Shown here one piece after another: positions 47,707-54,977 of a DNA stretch of 54,977 nucleotides. This DNA is from Rhodococcus sp. 06-462-5 (GTDB lineage: Bacteria; Actinomycetota; Actinomycetes; Mycobacteriales; Mycobacteriaceae). Each line of letters starts with the position of its first letter. Position 1 is the stretch's first letter. The DNA is taken from assembly GCF_002258315.1 (NCBI RefSeq), contig NZ_NOYD01000028.1:90632-145608 (forward strand), given 5' to 3'. Below the pieces are notes generated by a model. It saw nothing but the letters and a program-made list of their open reading frames with translations. It was not told the origin of the DNA and searched no databases. Made by a program: the position numbers and the translations under genes.

Positions 47707-48687
47707 CTACCGGTACTGCAGCACGAAGTCCGCGATGTCGTCGCGCACTCGTTCCGGATACTCGCCGTTGACGGCGTGTGAGGCGTCCGGATAGAGCCGG
47801 ACGGTCCCGTCGGGCAGTGTCCTCTCTGCCGTCGCGACTGCTTCCTGAGCGTCGTGCATCACCGACCTGCCCGCGATGATCGCCAGGACGGGCACGTCGA
47901 GCGTCGCGAGTCGATCTTCGGCAAAACGTGTGGGCTGCGGCAGCTTCAGCGAATAGCCCTGCATCCCGGCTTCGATCATGTCGGCGACGGGGACGTCCTG
48001 CACCTCCGCGCCGCCCGCGGTATAGGAGTTGAAGCTGTCCCGCCAGGATTTCGGAAGCCACGGCACGGCGGCTGGGAGGGCCCGAATCGCGGTGCCCCAC
48101 GGAATATCGGCGAAAGTCTGGGCCGGGTCTATCAGCGTGAGAGTGGCGAGGTGCGTGCTGTCGTGCAGCGCCAGGTTCGCTGCGGTCCACCCACCGATCG
48201 ACAGTCCGACGAGATGGACCTTGTCGGTCGGCAGAGCGGCGAGTGTCTGATCGAGCCACGTGGCCTGGTCCTCGTCGCTGGTGATCGGCCGTTCCTGGAT
48301 GCTGCGTCCCGGCTCGCCGAGCAGGTCGACGGTGTAGACGTCGCCGATCGTCAGCAGTCCGGGCAGGTTGGCCGCCCATACCGGTGTGGCCGAGGAACGG
48401 CCGGGGAGCAGGAGCAGAGGGTGGGTCGAGGTTCCGGTGCCCTCGAATCGATAGACGCGCACGACGCCGTAGTCGGTTCTGATGTCGAGCGTCTCCGCCG
48501 GATCGGGCAGATCCTCGAACGCGCGGTCGTAGGCGGCGAGAAATCGGTCCTCGCCCGCTGCGCTGTTCCAGTGGCCCACCGGTGACGGAGACCGGAGCGC
48601 GAACGCGAGGGCGAGCACGCCGACGGTCAGCGCCCCAGCGGCGATCTTCAGGTATCGACGCCGCTTCTTCGGTGCTGGGACGTTCAT
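47707..48687 (-). CDS. membrane-anchored alpha/beta hydrolase
   Basis: A 326-residue protein with a basic start (KKRRR, residues 7-11) and one hydrophobic segment (about 13-30), so probably anchored with the hydrolase domain outside the membrane or released as a secreted form. The nucleophile elbow is GLSIGGW (Ser near 168), the oxyanion region LLLLPGRSS, and the C-terminal histidine in DASHAVNGEYP. It may cleave esters or lactones; substrate unknown. AGGAGAG precedes ATG 48687. It faces a TetR gene across two operators. Confidence 0.85.
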   Translation of the reverse strand: MNVPAPKKRRRYLKIAAGALTVGVLALAFALRSPSPVGHWNSAAGEDRFLAAYDRAFEDLPDPAETLDIRTDYGVVRVYRFEGTGTSTHPLLLLPGRSSATPVWAANLPGLLTIGDVYTVDLLGEPGRSIQERPITSDEDQATWLDQTLAALPTDKVHLVGLSIGGWTAANLALHDSTHLATLTLIDPAQTFADIPWGTAIRALPAAVPWLPKSWRDSFNSYTAGGAEVQDVPVADMIEAGMQGYSLKLPQPTRFAEDRLATLDVPVLAIIAGRSVMHDAQEAVATAERTLPDGTVRLYPDASHAVNGEYPERVRDDIADFVLQYR

Positions 48688-48700
48688 CGCAACTCTCCTA

Positions 48701-48730
48701 ACCGATCGGTAAGTAAATCAACCGTACGGT
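48701..48730. promoter_or_regulatory. two palindromic TetR-type operators
   Basis: ACCGATCGGT (48701-48710) and ACCGTACGGT (48721-48730) are perfect 10-bp palindromes, 20 bp apart centre to centre (about two helical turns), in the 55-bp gap between the hydrolase and the TetR gene. The second overlaps the region just upstream of the TetR -10 (TAGGCT, 48730-48735). Confidence 0.65.
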
Positions 48731-48742
48731 AGGCTGGCGATC

Positions 48743-49312
48743 GTGGCAACGAGAGAACCGAGCTTCGTCGAGCGCGCGCGACGCGCTCAGCTGATCGACG
48801 TCACGATCGACTCGGTCGCCCGACACGGGTACGCGAAGGTCTCGCTCGCACGCATCGCGGACAGTGCTGGGATCACCAAAGCTGCTGTGCTGTATCACTT
48901 CCGAACCAAGGACGCAGTGATCGACGCCGCGTATCGGTTCGTTCTCGCGGCGCTGGTGGAGGACGTGGCAGCCGCGGTCGAGGCCGTCGACGCCCGGGAA
49001 GGTCCCCGGGCGTATGTGCGTGCGATGGTCGGCCACCTCCGTGATCACCCGACGCACACCCGGATGTTGGTCGAGGCGCTCGGCAACTCGGCTCTGGGGC
49101 ACAGACCGGAGGATCGATGGCGTCCGTTGGCCGACATCATCGACGCAGCCGTCCGGACTCGCGGGACGGTCGGCGTCGATTCACGCACTCTGGCCATCAT
49201 CGTCGGCGGTGGGATCGACGCGATCGTCACCGAGCGCCTGCACGACCAGGAGTACGACTCGGTTGCTGCTGCCGAGTCTCTCTCGGCGATGCTCGACGCA
49301 GCGCTGACCTGA
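48743..49312 (+). CDS. TetR-family regulator
   Basis: A 189-residue regulator with an N-terminal HTH (about 12-58, RRAQLIDVTIDSVARHGYAKVSLARIADSAGITKAAVLYHFRTKD) and a ligand domain ending in ERLHDQEYDSVAAAESLSAMLDAAL. GTG 48743 has TAGGCT 7 nt upstream and no ribosome-binding site, so the message is probably leaderless. The two upstream palindromes make it the likely repressor of itself and the divergent hydrolase. Confidence 0.88.
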   Translation: MATREPSFVERARRAQLIDVTIDSVARHGYAKVSLARIADSAGITKAAVLYHFRTKDAVIDAAYRFVLAALVEDVAAAVEAVDAREGPRAYVRAMVGHLRDHPTHTRMLVEALGNSALGHRPEDRWRPLADIIDAAVRTRGTVGVDSRTLAIIVGGGIDAIVTERLHDQEYDSVAAAESLSAMLDAALT

Positions 49313-49415
49313 CCCGCAGTCTCCCGCCCGCCGCGCTGTCGGTGTGCTCCCATAGACTCGGTCGGGACTGTGCGTACGCAGCCATCGCCTCGACTCGCTT
49401 GTAGGAGCATTGCTG

Positions 49416-52400
49416 TTGTCTTCCGATTCCCTGCCAGCCATTTCTCCATCCGGGCCGGCCCCGATCGTTCCCGACGCGGCGCTGCAACTCTCGGGTCTGG
49501 CAAGCGTCGCGCTGACCGATTCGGCCATGGTGGCCGTCGCCGACGCGATCGGAACCGCCGAACACACACTCATCGGACCGCACTCGGTTCGCCCGTTCGT
49601 CGCCGCCGCGATCGCACAGCACACGCAGCTGCTGATCGTCACCGCCACCGGGCGTGAAGCGGACGATCTCACCGACGAGCTCCGCCAGATCCTCGGCGGC
49701 GGCGTGGTCATGTTCCCGTCGTGGGAGACGCTTCCGCACGAGCGACTCTCACCGAGCGCCGACACCGTCGGCAAGCGACTGGACGTACTGCGCCGGCTCG
49801 CTCGCTCCGGCGACACCGATTACGGCGATCCGCTGCGCGTCATCGTCACCACGGTCCGCTCGTTGGTGCAGCCCATGGCACCCGGTCTCGGCGAGATCGA
49901 ACCCGTGACCCTGAAGGTCGGCCTGGACATCGACTTCGACGGCCTGATCCACCGACTCGTCGAGTTCGGCTACCTGCGGGTGGACATGGTCGGTAAGCGC
50001 GGCGAGTTCGCCGTCCGCGGCGGCATCCTCGACCTGTTCTCGCCGACGGCAGATCACCCGGTGCGCGTGGAATTCTGGGGCGACGAGATCACCGAACTCC
50101 GCGCGTTCGCGGTCTCCGATCAGCGTTCGTTGCCCGATCACGAGGTCGATCTCGTCATCGCTCCGCCGTGCCGCGAACTGCTTCTCACACAGGAAGTCCG
50201 CGACCGCGCTGCGGTTCTCGCAGCCGACAATGCCGGCGACACCGCGTTGGTCGAGATGCTCGACAAGCTGTCCGCCGGTGTCCCGGTGGAGGGCATGGAG
50301 GCGCTGCTGCCGCTGCTGCAGCCGGGTGAGTTGCAGTTGCTCGCCGACACCCTCCCCGCAGGAACACACGTGTTGCTCTGCGACCCCGAGCGAATCCGAA
50401 CGCGCGCAACAGATCTGGTGCGTACGGGCCAGGAGTTCCTCGAAGCGTCCTGGACGGCGGCATCGATCGGTGGAGCTGCGCCGCTCGATACCTCCACCCT
50501 CGATACGTCCAGCCTCGAAGGTGCGTCTCTCGATCTCGGTGCCTCTGCGTACCGTTCGCTTCGACAGGTTCGTGAATCGGCGCAGGTGCACGGCCGTCCG
50601 TGGTGGACCATCAGCCCGTTGGCATCCGGCAACGGTGAGGAAGTCGAACTCGCCGTCGATTCGGTCCCGGAGGTTCGTGGGTCCGAGGAGGCGCTGACGG
50701 CCCTGTTCGCGACGCTGCGGGCGCATATCGCCACCGGTGGTCGTGCGGTCATCTCGGTCGCCGGTGCCGGTACCGCCACCCGCATCATCGAACGTCTCGC
50801 CGAGGCCGAAGTGCCTGCGGCACATCTCGATTCCGGTGCAGTTCCGGTCGCCGACGTCGTCAACGTCCTGTGCGGATCGTTGCACGACGGCCTGGTCTTT
50901 CCCGACGCGAAACTCGTGGTCGTCACCGAGAGCGATCTGACCGGCAACCGCGTCGCCGCAGCGGGCGAGGGGCGCAAGCTCCCGGCGAAGCGTCGTAATC
51001 AGGTCGATCCGCTCGCCCTCGTCGCCGGCGACAGCGTCGTGCACGATCAGCACGGCATCGGTCGTTTCGTCGAGATGGTCGAGCGCACCATCGGCGGTGC
51101 CCGACGCGAATACCTCGTCGTGGAGTACGCACCCAGCAAGCGTGGCCATCCCGGAGACCGACTCTTCGTCCCGATGGACTCGCTCGATCAGCTCTCGCGC
51201 TACGTCGGCGGTGAGCTGCCGTCTCTGAGCAAGCTCGGCGGATCCGATTGGGCCAACACCAAACGCAAAGCGCGCAAGGCAGTTCGCGAGATCGCCGGCG
51301 AACTCGTGCAGCTGTACGCCGCTCGCCAGGCCGCACCCGGGCACGCTTTCGGACCCGACACCCCGTGGCAGCTCGAAATGGAAGATGCGTTCGGTTTCAC
51401 CGAGACGGTCGACCAGATGACGGCCATCACCGATGTCAAGGCCGACATGGAGAAGGCGGTTCCGATGGACCGCGTCATTCTCGGTGACGTCGGCTACGGC
51501 AAGACCGAGATCGCGGTTCGCGCCGCGTTCAAGGCGGTGCAGGACGGCAAGCAGGTCGCCGTGCTGGTGCCGACAACGCTTCTGGCGCAACAACATCTGC
51601 AGACCTTCACTGCGAGGATGGCGTCGTTCCCGGTGACGGTGAAGGGGCTCTCCCGTTTCACTCACGGCTCCGAATCCAAGGAGGTCATGGCCGGGCTGGC
51701 CGACGGAACGGTCGACATCGTCGTCGGCACGCACCGCTTGCTGCAGACCGGTGTCGCCTGGAAGGACCTCGGGTTGGTCATCGTCGACGAGGAGCAGCGC
51801 TTCGGCGTCGAGCACAAGGAGCACATCAAGTCGCTCCGAACCCACGTCGACGTCCTGACGATGTCCGCCACTCCGATTCCGCGAACGCTCGAGATGAGTC
51901 TCGCCGGAATCCGTGAGATGTCGACCATTCTCACTCCGCCGGAAGAGCGTCATCCGGTGCTCACCTACGTGGGTGCGTACAACGACAAGCAGGTCGCCGC
52001 GGCCATCAGGCGTGAGTTGCTGCGCGACGGCCAGGTGTTCTTCGTGCACAACCGAGTCAGCTCGATCGACAAGGCCGCCAAGAAGATTCGCGATCTGGTG
52101 CCCGAGGCGCGGGTGGCGACGGCGCACGGTCAGATGAACGAGGAAACACTCGAACGCACCGTGCAGGGGTTCTGGCAACGTGAGACCGACGTGCTGGTGT
52201 GTACCACCATCATCGAGACCGGTCTCGACATCTCCAATGCCAACACGCTCATCGTGGAGCGGTCCGATTCGCTCGGCCTCTCGCAGTTGCACCAGCTCCG
52301 CGGCCGCGTGGGCCGTAGTCGCGAGCGCGGCTACGCGTACTTCCTGTATCCGCCGGAGAAGCCGCTCACCGAGACCGCCTACGACCGGCTGGCGACCATC

Positions 52401-53105
52401 TCGCAGAACTCCGACCTCGGTGCCGGTATGGCCGTGGCGATGAAGGACCTCGAAATCCGTGGTGCCGGAAACGTTCTGGGCGCAGAGCAGTCCGGTCACG
52501 TCGCAGGCGTCGGATTCGACCTGTACGTGCGGCTCGTCGGTGAAGCGGTCGAGGCGTATCGCGCGGCCGCCGACGGCAAGCCCATCACCACGGACGAAGC
52601 TCCCAAGGAAGTGCGCATCGACCTGCCCGTCGACGCCAACATCCCACCCGACTACGTCACCAGCGATCGATTGCGCCTCGAGGGCTATCGAAAGCTCGCT
52701 GCGGCAGCCGATTCGGAGGGAATCGACGCCGTCATCGAAGAACTCGTCGACCGGTACGGCCCGCTGCCCGAGGAGGTCGGCCGCCTGGTCTCGATCGCCA
52801 AGCTGCGCCTGATCGCCAAGGAGTATGGTCTGACCGACGTCAACGTCGCCGGAACGCAGGTGAAGCTGGCCCCCATGGATCTGCCCGATTCCAAGCAGAT
52901 CCGCCTCAAGCGGCTCTACCCGAGTGCTGCGTACCGGGCCACGACCGGGGTGGTGCAGTTGCCGCTGCCGCGCGTCGAAGGTGGCGGAGTGGGGGCGGCG
53001 CGCGTACGCGACGTCGAATTGGTCCAGTTCATCGCCGATCTCATCCTATCCTTGGACGGGAAGCCATCTCGGTCGGTGTTGCTGGAGCAAACAGTGGGGG
53101 TGTAG
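49416..53105 (+). CDS. mfd: transcription-repair coupling factor Mfd
   Basis: Removes RNA polymerase stalled at lesions and recruits UvrA. The ~1229-residue protein has the UvrB-like N-terminal domains ([23 protein letters not shown]), the RNA-polymerase-interacting domain ([19 protein letters not shown], about 540-560), a RecG-like helicase with Walker [10 protein letters not shown] (about 690) and DEEQRFGV (about 791), and the TRG/C-terminal domain. Start: TTG 49416 has AGGAG 8 nt upstream; TTG 49410 is also in frame. Followed after 2 bp by mazG. Confidence 0.97.
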   Translation: MSSDSLPAISPSGPAPIVPDAALQLSGLASVALTDSAMVAVADAIGTAEHTLIGPHSVRPFVAAAIAQHTQLLIVTATGREADDLTDELRQILGGGVVMFPSWETLPHERLSPSADTVGKRLDVLRRLARSGDTDYGDPLRVIVTTVRSLVQPMAPGLGEIEPVTLKVGLDIDFDGLIHRLVEFGYLRVDMVGKRGEFAVRGGILDLFSPTADHPVRVEFWGDEITELRAFAVSDQRSLPDHEVDLVIAPPCRELLLTQEVRDRAAVLAADNAGDTALVEMLDKLSAGVPVEGMEALLPLLQPGELQLLADTLPAGTHVLLCDPERIRTRATDLVRTGQEFLEASWTAASIGGAAPLDTSTLDTSSLEGASLDLGASAYRSLRQVRESAQVHGRPWWTISPLASGNGEEVELAVDSVPEVRGSEEALTALFATLRAHIATGGRAVISVAGAGTATRIIERLAEAEVPAAHLDSGAVPVADVVNVLCGSLHDGLVFPDAKLVVVTESDLTGNRVAAAGEGRKLPAKRRNQVDPLALVAGDSVVHDQHGIGRFVEMVERTIGGARREYLVVEYAPSKRGHPGDRLFVPMDSLDQLSRYVGGELPSLSKLGGSDWANTKRKARKAVREIAGELVQLYAARQAAPGHAFGPDTPWQLEMEDAFGFTETVDQMTAITDVKADMEKAVPMDRVILGDVGYGKTEIAVRAAFKAVQDGKQVAVLVPTTLLAQQHLQTFTARMASFPVTVKGLSRFTHGSESKEVMAGLADGTVDIVVGTHRLLQTGVAWKDLGLVIVDEEQRFGVEHKEHIKSLRTHVDVLTMSATPIPRTLEMSLAGIREMSTILTPPEERHPVLTYVGAYNDKQVAAAIRRELLRDGQVFFVHNRVSSIDKAAKKIRDLVPEARVATAHGQMNEETLERTVQGFWQRETDVLVCTTIIETGLDISNANTLIVERSDSLGLSQLHQLRGRVGRSRERGYAYFLYPPEKPLTETAYDRLATISQNSDLGAGMAVAMKDLEIRGAGNVLGAEQSGHVAGVGFDLYVRLVGEAVEAYRAAADGKPITTDEAPKEVRIDLPVDANIPPDYVTSDRLRLEGYRKLAAAADSEGIDAVIEELVDRYGPLPEEVGRLVSIAKLRLIAKEYGLTDVNVAGTQVKLAPMDLPDSKQIRLKRLYPSAAYRATTGVVQLPLPRVEGGGVGAARVRDVELVQFIADLILSLDGKPSRSVLLEQTVGV

Positions 53106-53107
53106 CG

Positions 53108-54022
53108 GTGACGGTAGTTCTGCTCGACCCGGTCCGTCCCACACAAGTCCCGGTGGACGCCGTCGAATTTCTCGGCGAGCCCGTGCAATTCACCGAGGAA
53201 GTGCCGGTGCGAGTGCGGTGGCTGTTCTCGGGAACCGCTGCGCCCGACGCCGTCGACGCAGTTCTGGTGAGCACCGATCCCGCCAACCCCGACGTTCATG
53301 AACGGATCGAACGCGGCGAACGAGTCATCGCCGCCGAGAAGCTTCCCGGTGACGACCTCATCGCGGCAGTCCGGTTGATGGATCGGCTGCGCACCCTCGG
53401 CGGATGGGAAGCGCAGCAGACCCACGAGTCGCTGCGCGGGTACCTGCTGGAAGAAACCTACGAGCTGCTCGACGCCATCGCCGCGGGCAACCTGGTGGAT
53501 CTGCGCGAAGAACTCGGAGACCTGTTGCTGCAGGTGCTCTTTCATTCCCGAATTGCTCAGGATGCCGCCGAGAACGCATTCGACGTCGACGACGTCGCCG
53601 CGGGACTCGTTGCCAAACTGACCCACCGCAGCCCGCACCTCGGTCGAACGGGCAACGGCCCCATCGACATCGCCGAACAAGAGCGAGCCTGGGAAGAGAA
53701 GAAGGCATCGGAGAAGGCGCGCGGATCCTGCGTCGACGGAATCGCCCTGTCTCAGCCGTCACTCGCACTGGCGCAGAAAGTGATCGGACGAGCCACGAAG
53801 GCCGGCCTGCCCGACGAGCTCATTCCCGACGGCCTTCGCGTCGTACACATCGGAGTCGATCACGCGCACGGTGGAGAGAGTGCCGAGGACCTGCTTCGGC
53901 GTCGGGTACTGGATTTCGCGTCCCTGATCCGCAATGCCGAGGCGTCGGCCCGCAACGCCGGCATCGCGCCGGGGGAGATGTCTGCACTCGACTGGATCGA
54001 GCACTGGGGTCTGCGGGGCTGA
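53108..54022 (+). CDS. mazG: nucleoside triphosphate pyrophosphohydrolase MazG
   Basis: Hydrolyses (d)NTPs, including oxidised ones, to monophosphates, guarding the nucleotide pool. The 304-residue protein has a weakly conserved N-terminal part, then the MazG core with LRTLGGWEAQQTHESLRGYLLEETYELLDAI and REELGDLLLQVLFHSRIA, containing the metal-binding EExxE and ExxD. GTG 53108 follows the mfd stop by 2 bp, so the two are coupled, as in M. tuberculosis (Rv1020-Rv1021). Confidence 0.93.
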   Translation: MTVVLLDPVRPTQVPVDAVEFLGEPVQFTEEVPVRVRWLFSGTAAPDAVDAVLVSTDPANPDVHERIERGERVIAAEKLPGDDLIAAVRLMDRLRTLGGWEAQQTHESLRGYLLEETYELLDAIAAGNLVDLREELGDLLLQVLFHSRIAQDAAENAFDVDDVAAGLVAKLTHRSPHLGRTGNGPIDIAEQERAWEEKKASEKARGSCVDGIALSQPSLALAQKVIGRATKAGLPDELIPDGLRVVHIGVDHAHGGESAEDLLRRRVLDFASLIRNAEASARNAGIAPGEMSALDWIEHWGLRG

Positions 54023-54066
54023 GGGTTCGCATCCCCATCCACCCCTCGTACCTCGATCCGGACCGG

Positions 54067-54708
54067 CTACCTGCGCCAGAACAGATGGTGCGTGACGCCG
54101 CTGCTGCTGGGGACTATCTCGTGTTCGAATCTGTCGTTCAATTCGTCGGGTGAATCCCACAGCTTCAGGCCCGAGCCTAATTCGATGGGCGAGACGGCGA
54201 TGTGCAGGGTGTCGACGAGATCGGCGTCGAGGAATTCTCGGATGCTGGTGACGCCACCGCCGAGCCGTACGTCCTTGCCGCCCGCGGCCTCCTTTGCCTG
54301 TGTCAGCACTTCGGCGGGCTCGCCGTCGACGAAGTGGAATGTGGTGTTGGACAGTGTGATGGACGGCCGCTCGTGGTGGGTGAGCACGAAGACGGGAGTG
54401 TGGAACGGCGGCTCGTCACCCCACCAGCCCTGCCATTCGTGGTCGGTCCACGGTCCGCGTTGAGGTCCGAACTTGTGCCGGCCCATGATCTCGGCACCGA
54501 TGTCGTTGGCGAAGTCGCGGGCGAAGTAGTCGTCGAGTCCGCGACTACCACCCGAACCGGCGTTTCCAGGAAAGCTGGCGGTCGCGAAGTACCACCTCAT
54601 CAGGGCCAGGTGGTCGAGACCGAACGGGCTCTCGAAGCTCTGGTCCACCCCAGCAGCGATCCCATCGCTGGAGATGGTGAAGTTCTGTACCCGAACCAGC
54701 TGTCCCAT
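54067..54708 (-). CDS. dihydrofolate reductase family protein (RibD C-terminal-like)
   Basis: A 213-residue protein of the bacterial bifunctional deaminase-reductase (RibD_C)/DHFR fold. It has the VRVQNFTISSDGIAAG start, the AEIMGRHKFG nucleotide-binding segment, GGKDVRLGGGVTSIREFLDADLVDTLHIAVSPIELG and the closing IVPSSSGVTHHLFWRR. Members reduce pteridine- or pyrimidine-like substrates; several actinobacterial ones are uncharacterised. GGGAG precedes ATG 54708. The frame extends to 54891 through the repeat without support. Confidence 0.83.
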   Translation of the reverse strand: MGQLVRVQNFTISSDGIAAGVDQSFESPFGLDHLALMRWYFATASFPGNAGSGGSRGLDDYFARDFANDIGAEIMGRHKFGPQRGPWTDHEWQGWWGDEPPFHTPVFVLTHHERPSITLSNTTFHFVDGEPAEVLTQAKEAAGGKDVRLGGGVTSIREFLDADLVDTLHIAVSPIELGSGLKLWDSPDELNDRFEHEIVPSSSGVTHHLFWRR

Positions 54709-54781
54709 GTGTGCTCCCGAAGTCGATGACGAAGACGTACGACGTATGGACCGAACCGACCTTACGAACTCATCGCCCGCC

Positions 54782-54909
54782 TGCGTCAATGGACCCTTGC
54801 AGCGGTCAGACGTATGCAATGCGCCATCGACGCAGACCGGGGTCGTGCGTGAATGAACCATTGCCGCGGTCAGACGCATGCAAGGGTCCATTGACGCGGA
54901 CGGGGGGAC
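54782..54909. repeat. tandem pair of ~64-bp imperfect palindromic units
   Basis: Unit 1 (54782-54845) and unit 2 (54846-54909) align along their length: TGCGTcAATGgACCcTTGC versus TGCGTgAATGaACCaTTGC, then GCGGTCAGACGtATGCAA versus GCGGTCAGACGcATGCAA, then CCATcGACGCaGAC versus CCATtGACGCgGAC. Each unit is itself an imperfect palindrome. An 18-bp arm of unit 1 (54783-54800) is also the exact reverse complement of 54880-54897 in unit 2. Confidence 0.8.
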
Positions 54910-54913
54910 CGGC

Positions 54914-54977
54914 CTACTCGAACAGCGTCGAGCCCCAGTACTCGGATTCTTCGACGCCGGGTGGGCAGGCGAATACC
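54914..54977 (-). CDS. 3' end of an unidentified gene (partial)
   Basis: The minus strand reads into the window with an open frame ending VFACPPGVEESEYWGSTLFE and a TAG stop at 54914-54916. Only about 20 residues are visible, too few to name a family. The gene lies upstream of the reductase on the same strand, separated by the tandem palindromic repeat. Confidence 0.55.
   Translation of the reverse strand, partial: VFACPPGVEESEYWGSTLFE

Noticed and set aside
49749..52499. 916-residue minus-strand open frame
   Set aside because: Fully antisense to mfd, with the Arg/Asp/His-rich composition typical of a shadow frame in GC-rich DNA and no recognisable motif.

Overview
The window is a stretch of high-GC actinobacterial chromosome, most probably Rhodococcus or Rhodococcoides (mycolic-acid Corynebacteriales). 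From memory, the order arcA - pmt - rsmI - metG - tatD - rpfB - rsmA - ispE - FAAL ('pks16') - pth - rplY - prs - glmU - TetR - mfd - mazG matches Mycobacterium tuberculosis Rv1001 to Rv1021. The wax-ester synthase/DGAT, the ergothioneine genes and the many TetR regulators also fit Rhodococcus. I see no transposase, integrase, CRISPR array or phage gene.

Layout. 1-8 kb: a short-chain dehydrogenase overlapping soxR, then arcA, arsC, an NAD(P)-binding protein with a GntR/YtrA regulator, DoxX, protein O-mannosyltransferase, rsmI and an SRPBCC protein. 7.7-10.3 kb: a lipase/esterase divergent from a wax-ester synthase/DGAT. 10.4-19.5 kb: housekeeping block metG, tatD, rpfB, rsmA, a nuclease, a WYL regulator, ispE and an ABC-F ATPase. 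19.6-22.9 kb: DUF4166-like protein, enoyl-CoA hydratase-family protein, an orphan low-complexity protein and pnuC. 22.8-27.8 kb: prfC, the FAAL, pth and rplY. 27.9-43.3 kb: an accessory block inside the rplY-prs neighbourhood. It holds a TetR/EamA pair, the complete ergothioneine locus (egtE divergent from egtABCD), a MmyB-type HTH regulator facing an aldo/keto reductase, RidA facing a WYL regulator, a two-gene ABC exporter next to a NarL-type two-component system, and a zinc-ribbon orphan. 43.4-54 kb: prs, glmU, tRNA-Gln, three TetR-family regulators (one resembling gamma-butyrolactone receptors) around a membrane-anchored alpha/beta hydrolase, then mfd and mazG. The right edge has a RibD/DHFR-like reductase, a tandem palindromic repeat and the 3' end of another gene.

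How the genes work together. egtA-D overlap by 4 bp or abut, so they should be translated together; with egtE they cover the whole ergothioneine pathway from glutamate, cysteine and histidine. glmU-prs and the histidine kinase/response regulator are also translationally coupled. Many genes have a TANNNT box 6 to 9 nt upstream of the start codon and no Shine-Dalgarno sequence, which suggests leaderless transcripts; I used this to choose several starts.

The most unusual structure is non-coding: a shared symmetric -10 box between metG and tatD, a long hairpin over the doxX ribosome-binding site, a 20-bp perfect stem after rplY, matching palindromes in the egtE/egtA promoter, paired TetR operators, and three dispersed or tandem palindromic repeat families. 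I see no clearly new multi-gene system. All family calls come from reading motifs; no database was searched.
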